Of a DNA stretch of 64,000 nucleotides, positions 25,546 to 34,010 are shown piece after piece. The translations under genes were made by a program, and so were the position numbers. The notes beneath the pieces are model-generated. The model was not told where the DNA came from. It did no database searches and saw only the letters and a program-made list of their open reading frames with translations. Within the stretch, counting starts at the first letter, position 1. Each line of letters begins with the position of its first letter. Origin of the DNA: Lewinellaceae bacterium (GTDB lineage: Bacteria; Bacteroidota; Bacteroidia; Chitinophagales; Saprospiraceae); assembly GCA_020636405.1 (NCBI GenBank), contig JACJXW010000005.1:744001-808000 (forward strand), in the 5' to 3' direction.

Positions 25546-25905
25546 TTATTTTTCTGTATTGGAATCAAGCCAACCGTCAATGAAGGCCTGCAGTTGTTGT
25601 TGCAGGGTTTCAAAGTTGGGGGGCTCGCTGATTAAGCGCCCGCTGGGGGCGGTATGGGTTAGGCCCAGCAATATTGTATATACCAGTTGCTGAACCTCAG
25701 GGGGAGCGATCCTGCCGTTGTAATGCCCGATAGCCCACAAGGACAATCCGGTGTAATGCTGTTGGATGGCCGGCTCCGTCTCCTGGCTGTCCAGGGTATA
25801 GCTTTCGGACAGTGTGCCAGGGTTCGGCAATGGGCTCTGGCCTGGTTCCGGGTTTTCCTGCTGGAGGGCTCTGAGCAGTTCCATTATTTTGGAAAGTTCT
25901 TTCAT
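25546..25905 (-). CDS. Small acidic protein of unknown function
   Basis: 119 residues, acidic and rich in Gln, Glu and Pro, starting MKELSKIMELLRALQQENP. No signal peptide or membrane segment. The part LVYTILLGLTHTAPSGRLISEPPNFETLQQQLQAFIDGWLDS resembles in pattern the C-terminal halves of the two other small proteins in this run. It is the first gene of the leftward transcript; the 263 bases to the divergent membrane protein gene should contain promoters for both directions, and hold a poly-T run near 26011-26022. Confidence 0.6.
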   Translation of the reverse strand: MKELSKIMELLRALQQENPEPGQSPLPNPGTLSESYTLDSQETEPAIQQHYTGLSLWAIGHYNGRIAPPEVQQLVYTILLGLTHTAPSGRLISEPPNFETLQQQLQAFIDGWLDSNTEK

Positions 25906-26168
25906 CAGTAGGTTTGTTGAACGTTCTGGATAATTTCCTTGCTACTCTGGTTCACTCCCGCTGTGTTTTAATATGATGCACCTGAGGCCCGGATTTTTTC
26001 AGCGGCCTGATTTTTTTTTTTTCCTGCAGCCAATATTTCCTCCTGGTGAAAAAAAGCAGGGCCTCTGCCGCGTCTTATTCTCGAGAGTTTTTCCGAAACG
26101 GCTCTTTGGGCGGCCGCACAGCCGAATGGATGTCGCCTCAACCGCCAAAGGTGCATAAAACCGGAGTT

Positions 26169-26489
26169 ATGAATACGCTCACTGTATACCTCGTACTGCT
26201 GCTGTCCGGCATTATTATCGGCGGGATGATCGTGGCCATGGTGCTGCTCCCCGTGGCCTCAACCCGCCGGTTGGGCTACCGGCCGCCCATTTATCCAGAG
26301 GATTATGAGTATGGGGCCTATCCGGCCAGGAGGCCGACGGCACTGCCGGCTACGTTATTGTTCCTGCTCCTTTTGCTTGCACTCCTCCTCCTGGCGCACC
26401 AGCGCGGGCAGGAGCTTCAGGTGGGGCAGCCGGATAGGGTGGAGCAAACGGCTCCCCCTGGCGGCGTGGATGGCTTGTATAAACCGTAG
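26169..26489 (+). CDS. Small two-helix membrane protein
   Basis: 106 residues from the ATG at 26169 (MNTLTVYLVLLLSGIIIGGMIVAMVLL); the longer frame upstream is poor in protein-like sequence. Two strongly hydrophobic segments (about 4-27 and 61-75) flank a Pro- and Tyr-rich stretch (RPPIYPEDYEYGAYPARR). No known family. It precedes the SPOR-domain gene by 190 bases on the same strand and cas2 beyond it. Small membrane proteins beside type III CRISPR loci are known; a link here is by position only. Confidence 0.6.
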   Translation: MNTLTVYLVLLLSGIIIGGMIVAMVLLPVASTRRLGYRPPIYPEDYEYGAYPARRPTALPATLLFLLLLLALLLLAHQRGQELQVGQPDRVEQTAPPGGVDGLYKP

Positions 26490-26678
26490 CGGGGCGGATC
26501 CGTTCGGCCCGGCAATTCAACATAACACCCAGCCCTTGAAACTTTATTGGTAGCTTTCTTTTCCCTCCCCTTTTCTGCAGCCTCGGCGGGGCTGTGTCAA
26601 TGGCCCTGCCGGCTGCCGCCAATTTTCTTTTCAGCGAGAATGGACGGCTCAATGTGAAACCTTAAAATCGCTGATAGT

Positions 26679-27386
26679 ATGGAAAGTATTCCTTTTTTCC
26701 TGATTATTCGCCTCCTGATAGGCCTTTCCGCCGGCTTTTGGCTGGCGCACAAAATGCGGGGTTTTTTCCGCTGGTTGGTGTTGCGGCTCATGCCGATACG
26801 CTACCGCATCTCGGAGCAGGCTTTCAATATGCAGGCCCGTATCAGCGCCGCCCTGGCTTACCTGCTGGCCCTAAGCGTGGCGGCCTTCATATATGTTGGG
26901 TTGGGTAAAGCCGGCGCGCAGGTAGGCTTGCCCTGGATCTCTAAGGAGGAATCCACGGAGGTTCGTTCGTCTTCTATGGAGCCAACATTGCCTATTGCGT
27001 ACTCCACGCCTGATTACAGCCTTCCAGAAGAGCCGGTGTTCCCGGCGGACAGCCTTCCGCCTCCTGCAATTACCTCTCCTGAGCCGGAACCGGCCGCACG
27101 GCCAGGCCGCTCTACAAGCTATCCCAGGGCGTACATGAACAGCAGCCGTTATTTTGTGCAGCTCTACGCTTTTCGGAACGAAGAGCGGGCCTGGGCCCAG
27201 AAGCAGTATTGGGAAGGCCGCCTCTCTCAACGGGTTTGGGTGGGCGTAGCCGCCGGCGATGCCGTGCCCTACAAGGTGCTGGTGGGGCCTTTCGGCCAGT
27301 GGCGGGAGGCCCGGCAGTATCTGCGCTCGCAGAGGCTGGATGGCTTCCCCCGCGAGCAAAAAGATATCCGCTTGTTTGAAGATTGA
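26679..27386 (+). CDS. Membrane-anchored SPOR-domain protein
   Basis: 235 residues. Two membrane segments (about 5-25 and 58-78), a Pro/Ser/Glu-rich linker (about 90-150), then a C-terminal SPOR domain (about 155-230: RYFVQLYAFRNEERAWAQKQYWEGRL...YKVLVGPFGQWREARQYLRSQ). SPOR domains bind peptidoglycan strands stripped of stem peptides, usually at the division site. It is odd to find one between cas1 and cas2. A strong terminator follows, so cas2 is transcribed separately or by read-through. Confidence 0.8.
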   Translation: MESIPFFLIIRLLIGLSAGFWLAHKMRGFFRWLVLRLMPIRYRISEQAFNMQARISAALAYLLALSVAAFIYVGLGKAGAQVGLPWISKEESTEVRSSSMEPTLPIAYSTPDYSLPEEPVFPADSLPPPAITSPEPEPAARPGRSTSYPRAYMNSSRYFVQLYAFRNEERAWAQKQYWEGRLSQRVWVGVAAGDAVPYKVLVGPFGQWREARQYLRSQRLDGFPREQKDIRLFED

Positions 27387-27408
27387 GCAGCCAGTTTCCA
27401 TTCTCAAG

Positions 27409-27451
27409 CAGCCCGCCAGAGGGCAAAAGTCCACTTTGGCGGCTGTTTTTT
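27409..27451 (+). terminator. Rho-independent terminator after the SPOR gene
   Basis: CAGCCCGCCA (27409-27418) pairs, with one bulge, with TGGCGGCTG (27437-27445), followed by six T (27446-27451). Confidence 0.8.
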
Positions 27452-27460
27452 GGACCGCTA

Positions 27461-27503
27461 TATCGTAAGGCCACAATACCACAACACCACAATACCATTC
27501 CCT
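27461..27503. repeat. Intergenic word repeat before cas2
   Basis: Contains ccacaataccacaacacc and a further acaatacc, the same word set as at 7885-7956. It directly precedes the cas2 start. Confidence 0.55.
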
Positions 27504-27504
27504 C

Positions 27505-27807
27505 ATGCCCCACCTCATCTGCTACGACATCTCTTCCGACTCCCTGCGTACCAAAATGGGCCGCAAAATACTGGAACACGGTTTGGACCGCATCAATAAA
27601 TCCGTATATTTAGGAAGCATTACCGAAAGTTCTTTGACACAGTTGGAGGCGCTATTGTCGGGCTTGCTGCAGCAAAAGGGCGAGCCGCACGACAGCCTCA
27701 TCATCATACCGGTTACAGCACAGCAGGTTCAGGATATGCGCGTGTACGGCGAAAATGGGCTGGATAAGGACGAATTGACGGGCGATAAGAGTACGTTGAT
27801 CGTGTAG
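27505..27807 (+). CDS. cas2: CRISPR-associated protein Cas2
   Basis: 100 residues, normal for Cas2. It begins MPHLICYDISSDSLRTKMGRKILEHGLDRINKSVYLGSI, the beta-alpha-beta ferredoxin fold with conserved Asp8, and ends in a beta strand after DSLIIIPVTAQQ. Cas2 is the structural partner of Cas1 in spacer insertion. It is read towards array 1, with its stop about 700 bases before the first repeat, and is apart from cas1, which is unusual. The ATG at 27505 sits right after an intergenic word repeat. Confidence 0.95.
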   Translation: MPHLICYDISSDSLRTKMGRKILEHGLDRINKSVYLGSITESSLTQLEALLSGLLQQKGEPHDSLIIIPVTAQQVQDMRVYGENGLDKDELTGDKSTLIV

Positions 27808-27824
27808 AGGGTCTTTGGGGACAC

Positions 27825-27925
27825 CTCGGTATTTTGGGTAATTCGGTGTTGTGGTGTTACGGTTTTATGGTTGGCAGGCCGCAACACCGTAATACCACAA
27901 TACCAGAAAACCGAAAAACCATACC
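27825..27925. repeat. Intergenic inverted word repeat after cas2
   Basis: The left half (gtattttgggtaattcggtgttgtggtgttacgg) is nearly complementary to the right half (ccgtaataccacaatacc), giving a long imperfect stem downstream of cas2 that may act as a terminator. Same words as at 9636-9702. Confidence 0.55.
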
Positions 27926-28509
27926 CCTCTCCTCATATCGAAACAAAAACATATTAACCTTGCGTAGCCTTGTCATATGTTCTTATTTTCGTATGAGCTG
28001 GTTTGAAAGCTATTACAGTTTTAAAATTTAACAGTTATTTTCATTTTGGGCTTTCACGCATGGAGCTATTGCTATATCAAAGCCGAAAAAGGCACAATTT
28101 TAGCCATTTTTACCGGATGCATGAAGATTTTAACAATTCCACTCATACCCTAAATAGGGTATAAACCATTATTATGTTAAATAGGGGGCGTTTACAAACT
28201 GCATAAGATATTGGCCTGCAGGGATAAACATATTATGCCGGGAGGCACTTTCAAATTTAAGCTTAAATATTTGTTTTTATAATTTGTATGTGAGCCCGGT
28301 TTTTTGCCTAAGTGCTTGATTTTCAGCATACAGCGTGTTTTTTGCTTCTGTTTTTTTGCCGCAAAAAGGTTATTTGTGACAGGGTTTGGAAGCGGAAATA
28401 CGCATTAAAATTCCAATAATATGGGTTTTTCAGGAGGTATCGGTGTTAAAGTACTTATGCGTTGTGTGTTGTTGCACAACGCGTTCCGAACATATTAAAA
28501 GTTTTAAGG
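27926..28509 (+). promoter_or_regulatory. CRISPR leader of array 1
   Basis: An AT-rich, gene-free stretch directly before the first repeat, with cas2 upstream. Close to the repeat is a perfect 8-bp inverted repeat, GCGTTGTG (28459-28466) and CACAACGC (28475-28482). It contains TGTTGTT followed by AACGCG, a word pair also seen in the leader of array 2 (TGTTGTTTGAACGCG, ending 49528). Array 1 is presumably transcribed rightward from here. I could not pick a single convincing promoter. Confidence 0.6.
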
Positions 28510-30301
28510 GTAGGAGAGCCATCCAGATTAAGGTAGGACTGCGACAATAAAATGCGCATGTTAACACGATTTATATGGTAGGAGAGCCATCCAGATTAAG
28601 GTAGGACTGCGACAGCTTTTGCCATTGTTAAATTTAATTAAGTATTAAGTAGGAGAGCCATCCAGATTAAGGTAGGACTGCGACAATCACATTGTTAACC
28701 ACCGTATTATACGAATAAGTAGGAGAGCCATCCAGATTAAGGTAGGACTGCGACGTTAATAACTGTCTGCTGCTGGGAGCATACACTTGTAGGAGAGCCA
28801 TCCAGATTAAGGTAGGACTGCGACAATTTTCATGTTTCTTAAAATTAAAAGATTAGAAAGTAGGAGAGCCATCCAGATTAAGGTAGGACTGCGACAGCAT
28901 GAGAATGTCGTGCTCCTCAAGGGCATTCTGGGTAGGAGAGCCATCCAGATTAAGGTAGGACTGCGACGCCTACCAGAAATGCTAGGATATGATACTTTTT
29001 GAGTAGGAGAGCCATCCAGATTAAGGTAGGACTGCGACGCATGATCTTGTGTTTTAGTAGTTGCTTGGAAGGCGTAGGAGAGCCATCCAGATTAAGGTAG
29101 GACTGCGACATACTTCTTTTCACCAAACTGATCTCCAAGTACGTAGGAGAGCCATCCAGATTAAGGTAGGACTGCGACAAATAATGCGATTTCGCTTTTT
29201 CATAAATTTAGTATGTAGGAGAGCCATCCAGATTAAGGTAGGACTGCGACCTTTATCTCTCCAGCCCGGCTCTTCGACATCTCTCTGTAGGAGAGCCATC
29301 CAGATTAAGGTAGGACTGCGACTTTGCTCGCTTTCCATATCTCATCTTTCCAGTAAGTAGGAGAGCCATCCAGATTAAGGTAGGACTGCGACACCTCGAC
29401 GAAAAAAGCAACTCCAAACAGCTCAACGTAGGAGAGCCATCCAGATTAAGGTAGGACTGCGACAATCAAGCAAATGATGACCAGCGCTACTGCGAGGTAG
29501 GAGAGCCATCCAGATTAAGGTAGGACTGCGACAGCAAACCAGCATTTGATCATATCGTCTATCTCTTGTAGGAGAGCCATCCAGATTAAGGTAGGACTGC
29601 GACGCTTCTCCAGTCCTGGTAAGAGTCCAGATCATGTAGGAGAGCCATCCAGATTAAGGTAGGACTGCGACCTTTTTCATTGTCTATTAATTTTAAAAAA
29701 AACCGAGTAGGAGAGCCATCCAGATTAAGGTAGGACTGCGACCCAGATCACCAGGATGATAAATGCACAGAACGCGTAGGAGAGCCATCCAGATTAAGGT
29801 AGGACTGCGACGATTTTAGCCGTTCCTTATCGCCTCGTCCTCAACGCGTAGGAGAGCCATCCAGATTAAGGTAGGACTGCGACAGTTGGTCAAACGGGTT
29901 GGTGGTGGCATTATCTGCCGTAGGAGAGCCATCCAGATTAAGGTAGGACTGCGACCGTATCCCATGACGGCATAACCTATGATTTTTAGGTAGGAGAGCC
30001 ATCCAGATTAAGGTAGGACTGCGACACAAAACAAAACCTACGCAACTCTCAAACAGCTCTGTAGGAGAGCCATCCAGATTAAGGTAGGACTGCGACTGTT
30101 AGCTCATTCGCCGCCAGCAAGGCATTTGCCCGTAGGAGAGCCATCCAGATTAAGGTAGGACTGCGACCGAATTCTGCCATAATAAAAACACCTTACCCCG
30201 CGTAGGAGAGCCATCCAGATTAAGGTAGGACTGCGACAGTCTTTAGACTTACTATTGCAGCCTTAACCTGGCGTAGGAGAGCCATCCAGATTAAGGTAGG
30301 A
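28510..30301 (+). CRISPR. CRISPR array 1, leader-side part
   Basis: Twenty-five complete 36-base repeats plus the first 29 bases of a 26th, separated by spacers of about 32-37 bases. Each repeat starts GTAGGAGAGCCATCCAG and ends AAGGTAGGACTGCGAC, with essentially no variation. The last eight bases, ACTGCGAC, would be the crRNA 5' handle if Cas6 cuts as in other type III systems. The 26th repeat (30273) is interrupted by the IS110 element after AAGGTAGGA. The type III-A operon follows at 32.3 kb, and cas2 precedes the leader. Confidence 0.98.
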
Positions 30302-30338
30302 TGAACTGTGTTAAAAATCCAAGAAAAAGGGTCGGGAA

Positions 30339-31337
30339 TCAGGCTGCATTTTCCACTTTCAGGTGGTACTCATTATCGAATGGCGCTCCCGATTTGACCA
30401 CTGCAAACACCTGCCTAAGCATTTTATTACACACTGCCAGCATGGCCACTTTGTGGCATTTCCCCCTTCCCCGGAGGCGCTCGTAGAGTTCTTTACAGGG
30501 CTGGTTATAGCGCTTGGCCGAGCGGGCGCCCATGTAGAGCAGGGCCCTCAAATTGGGGTCGCCCGTCTTGGAAATACTCCCCCGTTTTTTGATGCTCGAG
30601 CCGGACTCGAACTGGGTGGCGCACACGCCCACGAACTTGGCCAACTTCTTGGCGTTGCCAAAATCCTGCAGGCCGTTGGTGGCGATGAGTAGGGCCTGGG
30701 CGATAGCCGGGCCGACGCCGGCCACGGAGGTGGCCAGCCGGTAGGCTGCGTCGAAGCAGTCTTCGGAAATACTCAGCAGGCGCTTTTCAGTTTCCTGGAT
30801 TTGACCCTTACACAGAGCCTGGCTCTGCTGCAAGGATTCCTGCACATAGGCCAGGGGCTTGACGTGAAACTCCAGGGCATGCAATTGGCTAACCAGGCTG
30901 GCCTGCTGTTTTTTGAGCTGCTTCAAATACACCCTCAACTGGCTAATTTCCAGCATTTTGTCGCTTGGTAAGTGGTAGGGCTTGGGCTTGTTAAGCTGCC
31001 CGTACAACGACAGGGCACAGGCGTCCTTGGCGTCGGTTTTCGTCACGGACAGCAGTACCCCCTGAATAAAACCCTTGCTCTGTTTGGGGTTCAAAACAGA
31101 AACAGGAACCTGGTTTTCACACAACGCAAAGACAACTTTCATGGAGTAATTGCCGGTGGCTTCGAGCACCACATGGGGAGCGGGAAGGGCCTTCGCTTTG
31201 TGCAACAGGGCGGCGATGCCAGCTTCATTGTTGCCAAAATTGACAACCTCCCATTGTTCCTTTTCGGAAGGAATGGCCGTGGCCAAAGTGTCCTTGCTGA
31301 CGTCGATGCCGATAAAAGTCATGGGCAGAGTTTCCAT
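30339..31337 (-). CDS. IS110-family transposase (DEDD recombinase)
   Basis: 332 residues from the ATG at 31337 (METLPMTFIGIDVSKDTL); an upstream frame to 31403 runs into the non-coding RNA region and is rejected. The N-terminal RuvC-like domain shows the DEDD set: Asp in FIGIDVSKD, Glu in VVLEATGNY and two Asp in KTDAKDACAL. The C-terminal Transposase_20 domain shows VAGVGPAIAQALLIAT and the Ser-containing SGSSIKKRGSISKTGDPNLR. IS110 enzymes recombine target and donor DNA chosen by a bridge RNA made from the element's own non-coding end. The frame is intact, so this copy may be active. Confidence 0.95.
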   Translation of the reverse strand: METLPMTFIGIDVSKDTLATAIPSEKEQWEVVNFGNNEAGIAALLHKAKALPAPHVVLEATGNYSMKVVFALCENQVPVSVLNPKQSKGFIQGVLLSVTKTDAKDACALSLYGQLNKPKPYHLPSDKMLEISQLRVYLKQLKKQQASLVSQLHALEFHVKPLAYVQESLQQSQALCKGQIQETEKRLLSISEDCFDAAYRLATSVAGVGPAIAQALLIATNGLQDFGNAKKLAKFVGVCATQFESGSSIKKRGSISKTGDPNLRALLYMGARSAKRYNQPCKELYERLRGRGKCHKVAMLAVCNKMLRQVFAVVKSGAPFDNEYHLKVENAA

Positions 31338-31379
31338 AAAAATTGTACATTTACAAAGTTTGAAAAAACTGTTTGAGCG

Positions 31380-31540
31380 GGCCATCAGCGCTACTACGAT
31401 CATCGTAAACAGGCTCTGAGCCTAGATAACTGTCCAGTATGGCGCCGGTGGTAAATTCGGGCGGGTGGCTCAACATCCTACTCGGTGTCTGAAGCACCAA
31501 CTGCGACTCGGCCTATCCCGCCCGCTGCTCTTTTGTAAAG
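31380..31540 (-). ncRNA. Predicted bridge RNA of the IS110 element, copy 1
   Basis: Read on the minus strand. An outer stem CGGGCGGG/CCCGCCCG (31517-31524 with 31458-31465) encloses an internal loop. One side of the loop has GTCGCAGT (31500-31507), the other GTAGGAT (31475-31481), around a small hairpin GGTG/CACC. The CRISPR repeat in this direction is GTCGCAG-TC-CTACC, so the first guide equals its left side and the second is complementary to its right side. Further 3' a second loop has ACAGTTATC (31425-31433), a perfect hairpin AGGCTCAGAGCCT (31411-31423) and TTTACGA (31403-31409), matching the joined element ends CACAGTTCA-TC-GTAAC with one gap. This is the layout of target and donor loops in bridge RNAs of IS110 elements. 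RNA ends are approximate. Confidence 0.85.
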
Positions 31541-31579
31541 TTCGTTTTTTATCGTCTTTTTTCGATTTTGCTAAGTTAC

Positions 31580-32230
31580 GACTGCGACGGTGATCTCGTT
31601 GCGGAGTGCCTCCAGATCATCGGGGTAGGAGAGCCATCCAGATTAAGGTAGGACTGCGACCTGCATAGCGATCAGAGTAGCATTGAACCCCTGTAGGTAG
31701 GAGAGCCATCCAGATTAAGGTAGGACTGCGACGGCAGAGATTGTAAATTTGCTGTACGGTCATCGACGGTAGGAGAGCCATCCAGATTAAGGTAGGACTG
31801 CGACGAAAGAGGTGCATATACATGTGCAGTAAAAGTAAGTAGGAGAGCCATCCAGATTAAGGTAGGACTGCGACGAGGTGATCCCGTCGTTCCGAAGGAT
31901 GTTATAAGGGTAGGAGAGCCATCCAGATTAAGGTAGGACTGCGACCCTTCGTGGTTGCCTTCGCTGAGGGCCTTGATGACTGGTAGGAGAGCCATCCAGA
32001 TTAAGGTAGGACTGCGACAGTACCTTAAACTCCATGTAAAATGTAAAATAGTAGGAGAGCCATCCAGATTAAGGTAGGACTGCGACGCAGGAACATCGTC
32101 GTACCGAGCTAGGACTCTTCCGTAGGAGAGCCATCCAGATTAAGGTAGGACTGCGACCTAAAGACCATTTGCCATGCGAGCGAGAGCAGCCCACGTAGGA
32201 GAGCCATCCAGATTAAGGTAGGACTGCGAC
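31580..32230 (+). CRISPR. CRISPR array 1, distal part
   Basis: Continues with the last nine bases of the interrupted repeat (GACTGCGAC, 31580-31588) and nine complete repeats of the same 36-base type, the last ending at 32230. With the leader-side part the array has 35 repeats and 34 spacers. Repeats here are as uniform as those before the insertion, so the IS insertion is recent. The distal spacers are now behind the element and may be poorly expressed. Confidence 0.98.
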
Positions 32231-32355
32231 CAAGTGTTTATATTAGTTGAAAAAGGGATCTTGTAATAATTGAAAAAGGGACTACCTTGCCGGGAAAGCC
32301 GTACTTTTGGGGCGCCAAAAAGAACCAAGGACAAACACGGATACAATTTTCAACC

Positions 32356-32922
32356 ATGTACCTCGACGACACCACCCGCGAACAGCTGATAAGCATATTC
32401 AGGGGGCGCTACCCCGAGATCCCCGCCGGGCATCTGGACAAGGGCAGGATATTAGAACAGCTGGCCGCACAGGATAAAAAGCAGTTGCTGACCTGGCTGG
32501 AAGCCGTTTTGATCGCAGCGGATCACTTTCAGCTCGAAACCCTATTTGGCGATTTTGCGCGCGAACACTTCGTCCACCCCCTCTCACCAGGTGAAGTCCT
32601 CGAAGCGATACACCTGTTCCGGCAGGACTCCCTGGCAGGCAAGTACTACGCTCCCTTTGAGATGAATTCGAAAAACTACAATTATGTGCCGCCGCAGACG
32701 GAAGCCTGGTTCGACGAGCTCTCCACCTGGCTGGGCCGCGCCTGCGAACTGGCGGAAGACGGGGAAAAGGAAGCCGCGCTGGAGGGGCTTTCCATATTGA
32801 TCGAGCTGATCGAAACTATGCACAATAAAGAGGTCGTCTTCGCCCATGACGCAGGCGAGTGGATGATCATTTCGAAGTACGATTTCCGGGCGGTTTACGA
32901 GCAGTTGCAGAAGGAGTTTTAA
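32356..32922 (+). CDS. Unknown protein upstream of cas6
   Basis: 188 residues from the ATG at 32356 (MYLDDTTREQLISIFRGRYPE); the longer frame reaches back towards the array and is unlikely. Predicted all-helical and acidic, soluble, no motif I can name. It is the first gene after array 1 and 141 bases upstream of cas6. TACTTTTG at 32302-32309 fits a Bacteroidota -7 box but no good upstream box is at the right distance. It could be a type III accessory protein; the function is unknown. Confidence 0.7.
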   Translation: MYLDDTTREQLISIFRGRYPEIPAGHLDKGRILEQLAAQDKKQLLTWLEAVLIAADHFQLETLFGDFAREHFVHPLSPGEVLEAIHLFRQDSLAGKYYAPFEMNSKNYNYVPPQTEAWFDELSTWLGRACELAEDGEKEAALEGLSILIELIETMHNKEVVFAHDAGEWMIISKYDFRAVYEQLQKEF

Positions 32923-33063
32923 ACGCACCGGCCAACAGGCGAAAGGCCCTCTGCCCTACTCCCTTACCTACCTGCCGGCGTGCATTTCGCCCGGCGGCCC
33001 CTACGAAATGGCTGCCAAATTGAATTTTGCGCCTCATGCCTTATCTTTATCAAAATTGTTGTC

Positions 33064-33732
33064 ATGCCACTCATCCCCATCATGCGAGTAGACTTCGATG
33101 CTGATATCTCCCCCGCTGAAGTGCCGGCCTTCCGCGGGGCGGTAATCGAAAAAGTGGGGGTCGAACAGGAGGCCTTTCACAACCACAACAATGAGGAAGA
33201 AGGCAACGGCTACCACTACCGCTATCCGCTGATCCAGTACAAGGCGCTGGAGGGCCGCCCTGCTATCTTATTTATCGGGGATGCTGTACAGGAAGCCCGC
33301 CACCTTTTCCGGCAGCCGGACTGGGAGCTATCCTTTACGCGCCGGAGGATCCGCGCCCGGCTGGTAGGCTCCCAAACCCGGGAATACGAAGTAGGCCCGG
33401 CGCCGGCGCCCCGCCCCTACCGGTTGCGCCGCTGGCTGGCCCTCAACCAGGACAACCACCGCCGGTTTCAGGAAACCCGCGGCCTGGCCGGCCAGGCCCG
33501 CCTGCTGGAGCGGGTGCTGGCCGGGCATATCCTGGGCTTTGCCTCCGGCGTGGGCATCCGCTTTGAGCAGCGCTTCGAACTGTCCATTACCGCGATCGAA
33601 CAACAGCGTATCCGTAGTTTCGAGGGGGTCAAGAGCCTTACTTTTGATGTCCGTTTCGAGGCCAACCTGCTGCTGCCGCCGTTTGTCGGGCTGGGGAAGG
33701 GGGTAACGCAGGGGTTTGGGGTGCTGGGGTGA
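33064..33732 (+). CDS. cas6: CRISPR endoribonuclease Cas6 (first copy)
   Basis: 222 residues from the ATG at 33064 (MPLIPIMRVDFDADIS); the longer frame is not protein-like. It matches Bacteroidota Cas6: EAFHNHNNEEEGNGYHYRYPLIQYK, LRRWLALNQDNHRRFQ, ERVLAGHILGFASGVGI and the C-terminal glycine-rich LPPFVGLGKGVTQGFGVLG. His residues in FHNHN are possible catalytic or RNA-binding residues. Cas6 cuts the precursor crRNA in each repeat, leaving an 8-base 5' handle. A clear paralog lies at 40954-41727. It precedes a promoter and the effector genes. Confidence 0.9.
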   Translation: MPLIPIMRVDFDADISPAEVPAFRGAVIEKVGVEQEAFHNHNNEEEGNGYHYRYPLIQYKALEGRPAILFIGDAVQEARHLFRQPDWELSFTRRRIRARLVGSQTREYEVGPAPAPRPYRLRRWLALNQDNHRRFQETRGLAGQARLLERVLAGHILGFASGVGIRFEQRFELSITAIEQQRIRSFEGVKSLTFDVRFEANLLLPPFVGLGKGVTQGFGVLG

Positions 33733-33813
33733 GGTTTCTGCTTTGAGAAAATTTCAAAAAAGAAAGGCTCCTGATGCTGTGTGAAAAATAATGGCTTCTT
33801 TTGGGAGGATGTG

Positions 33814-33844
33814 TTTGCATATTTTATATTTTTTAATAACTTTA
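33814..33844 (+). promoter_or_regulatory. Predicted Bacteroidota promoter for the type III-A operon
   Basis: TTTG (33814-33817) is followed after exactly 19 bases by TAACTTTA (33837-33844), close to the Bacteroidota pattern TTTG-N19-TAnnTTTG. It lies about 165 bases before the ATG at 34011, in an AT-rich gap after cas6. Confidence 0.65.
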
Positions 33845-34010
33845 GCAGGCAAGGAAAAAAGCGAAACGCATAAGCCTTCCAATAGCAATTATCCGATTGC
33901 CTTGATGATTATCCATTGCCTTTGTGATCAATTCCCGTATGTGGGGAATTGAGGATTTTATTTGGCCTGCAATGTGGACTGATAACCTGAACCCGAAAAA
34001 GCAAGTGCTG

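Larger units (their letters stand above)
30302..31579 (-). mobile_element. IS110-family element, copy 1 (inserted in array 1)
   Basis: About 1.28 kb, carrying one DEDD transposase and a 242-base non-coding left end. It lies inside a CRISPR repeat: left junction AAGGTAGGA then TGAACTG; right junction TTAC then GACTGCGAC. The dinucleotide GA (TC in the transposase direction) is present at both junctions and is the likely core of recombination; there are no terminal inverted repeats, as expected for IS110. A second, nearly identical copy sits at the same point of an array 2 repeat (50840-54677). Confidence 0.95.

Noticed and set aside
28950..30029. Open frames made of repeated residues across array 1
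   Set aside because: They are translations of the CRISPR repeats and spacers in various frames, not genes.
30302..31579. Terminal inverted repeats and target duplication of the DDE kind for the IS110 element
   Set aside because: Only a 2-base shared core (GA) is found at the junctions, as expected for IS110; no longer duplication exists.
33924..34010. Longer start for the membrane protein at 33924
   Set aside because: It adds 29 residues unlike a signal peptide, while the ATG at 34011 begins a normal one.
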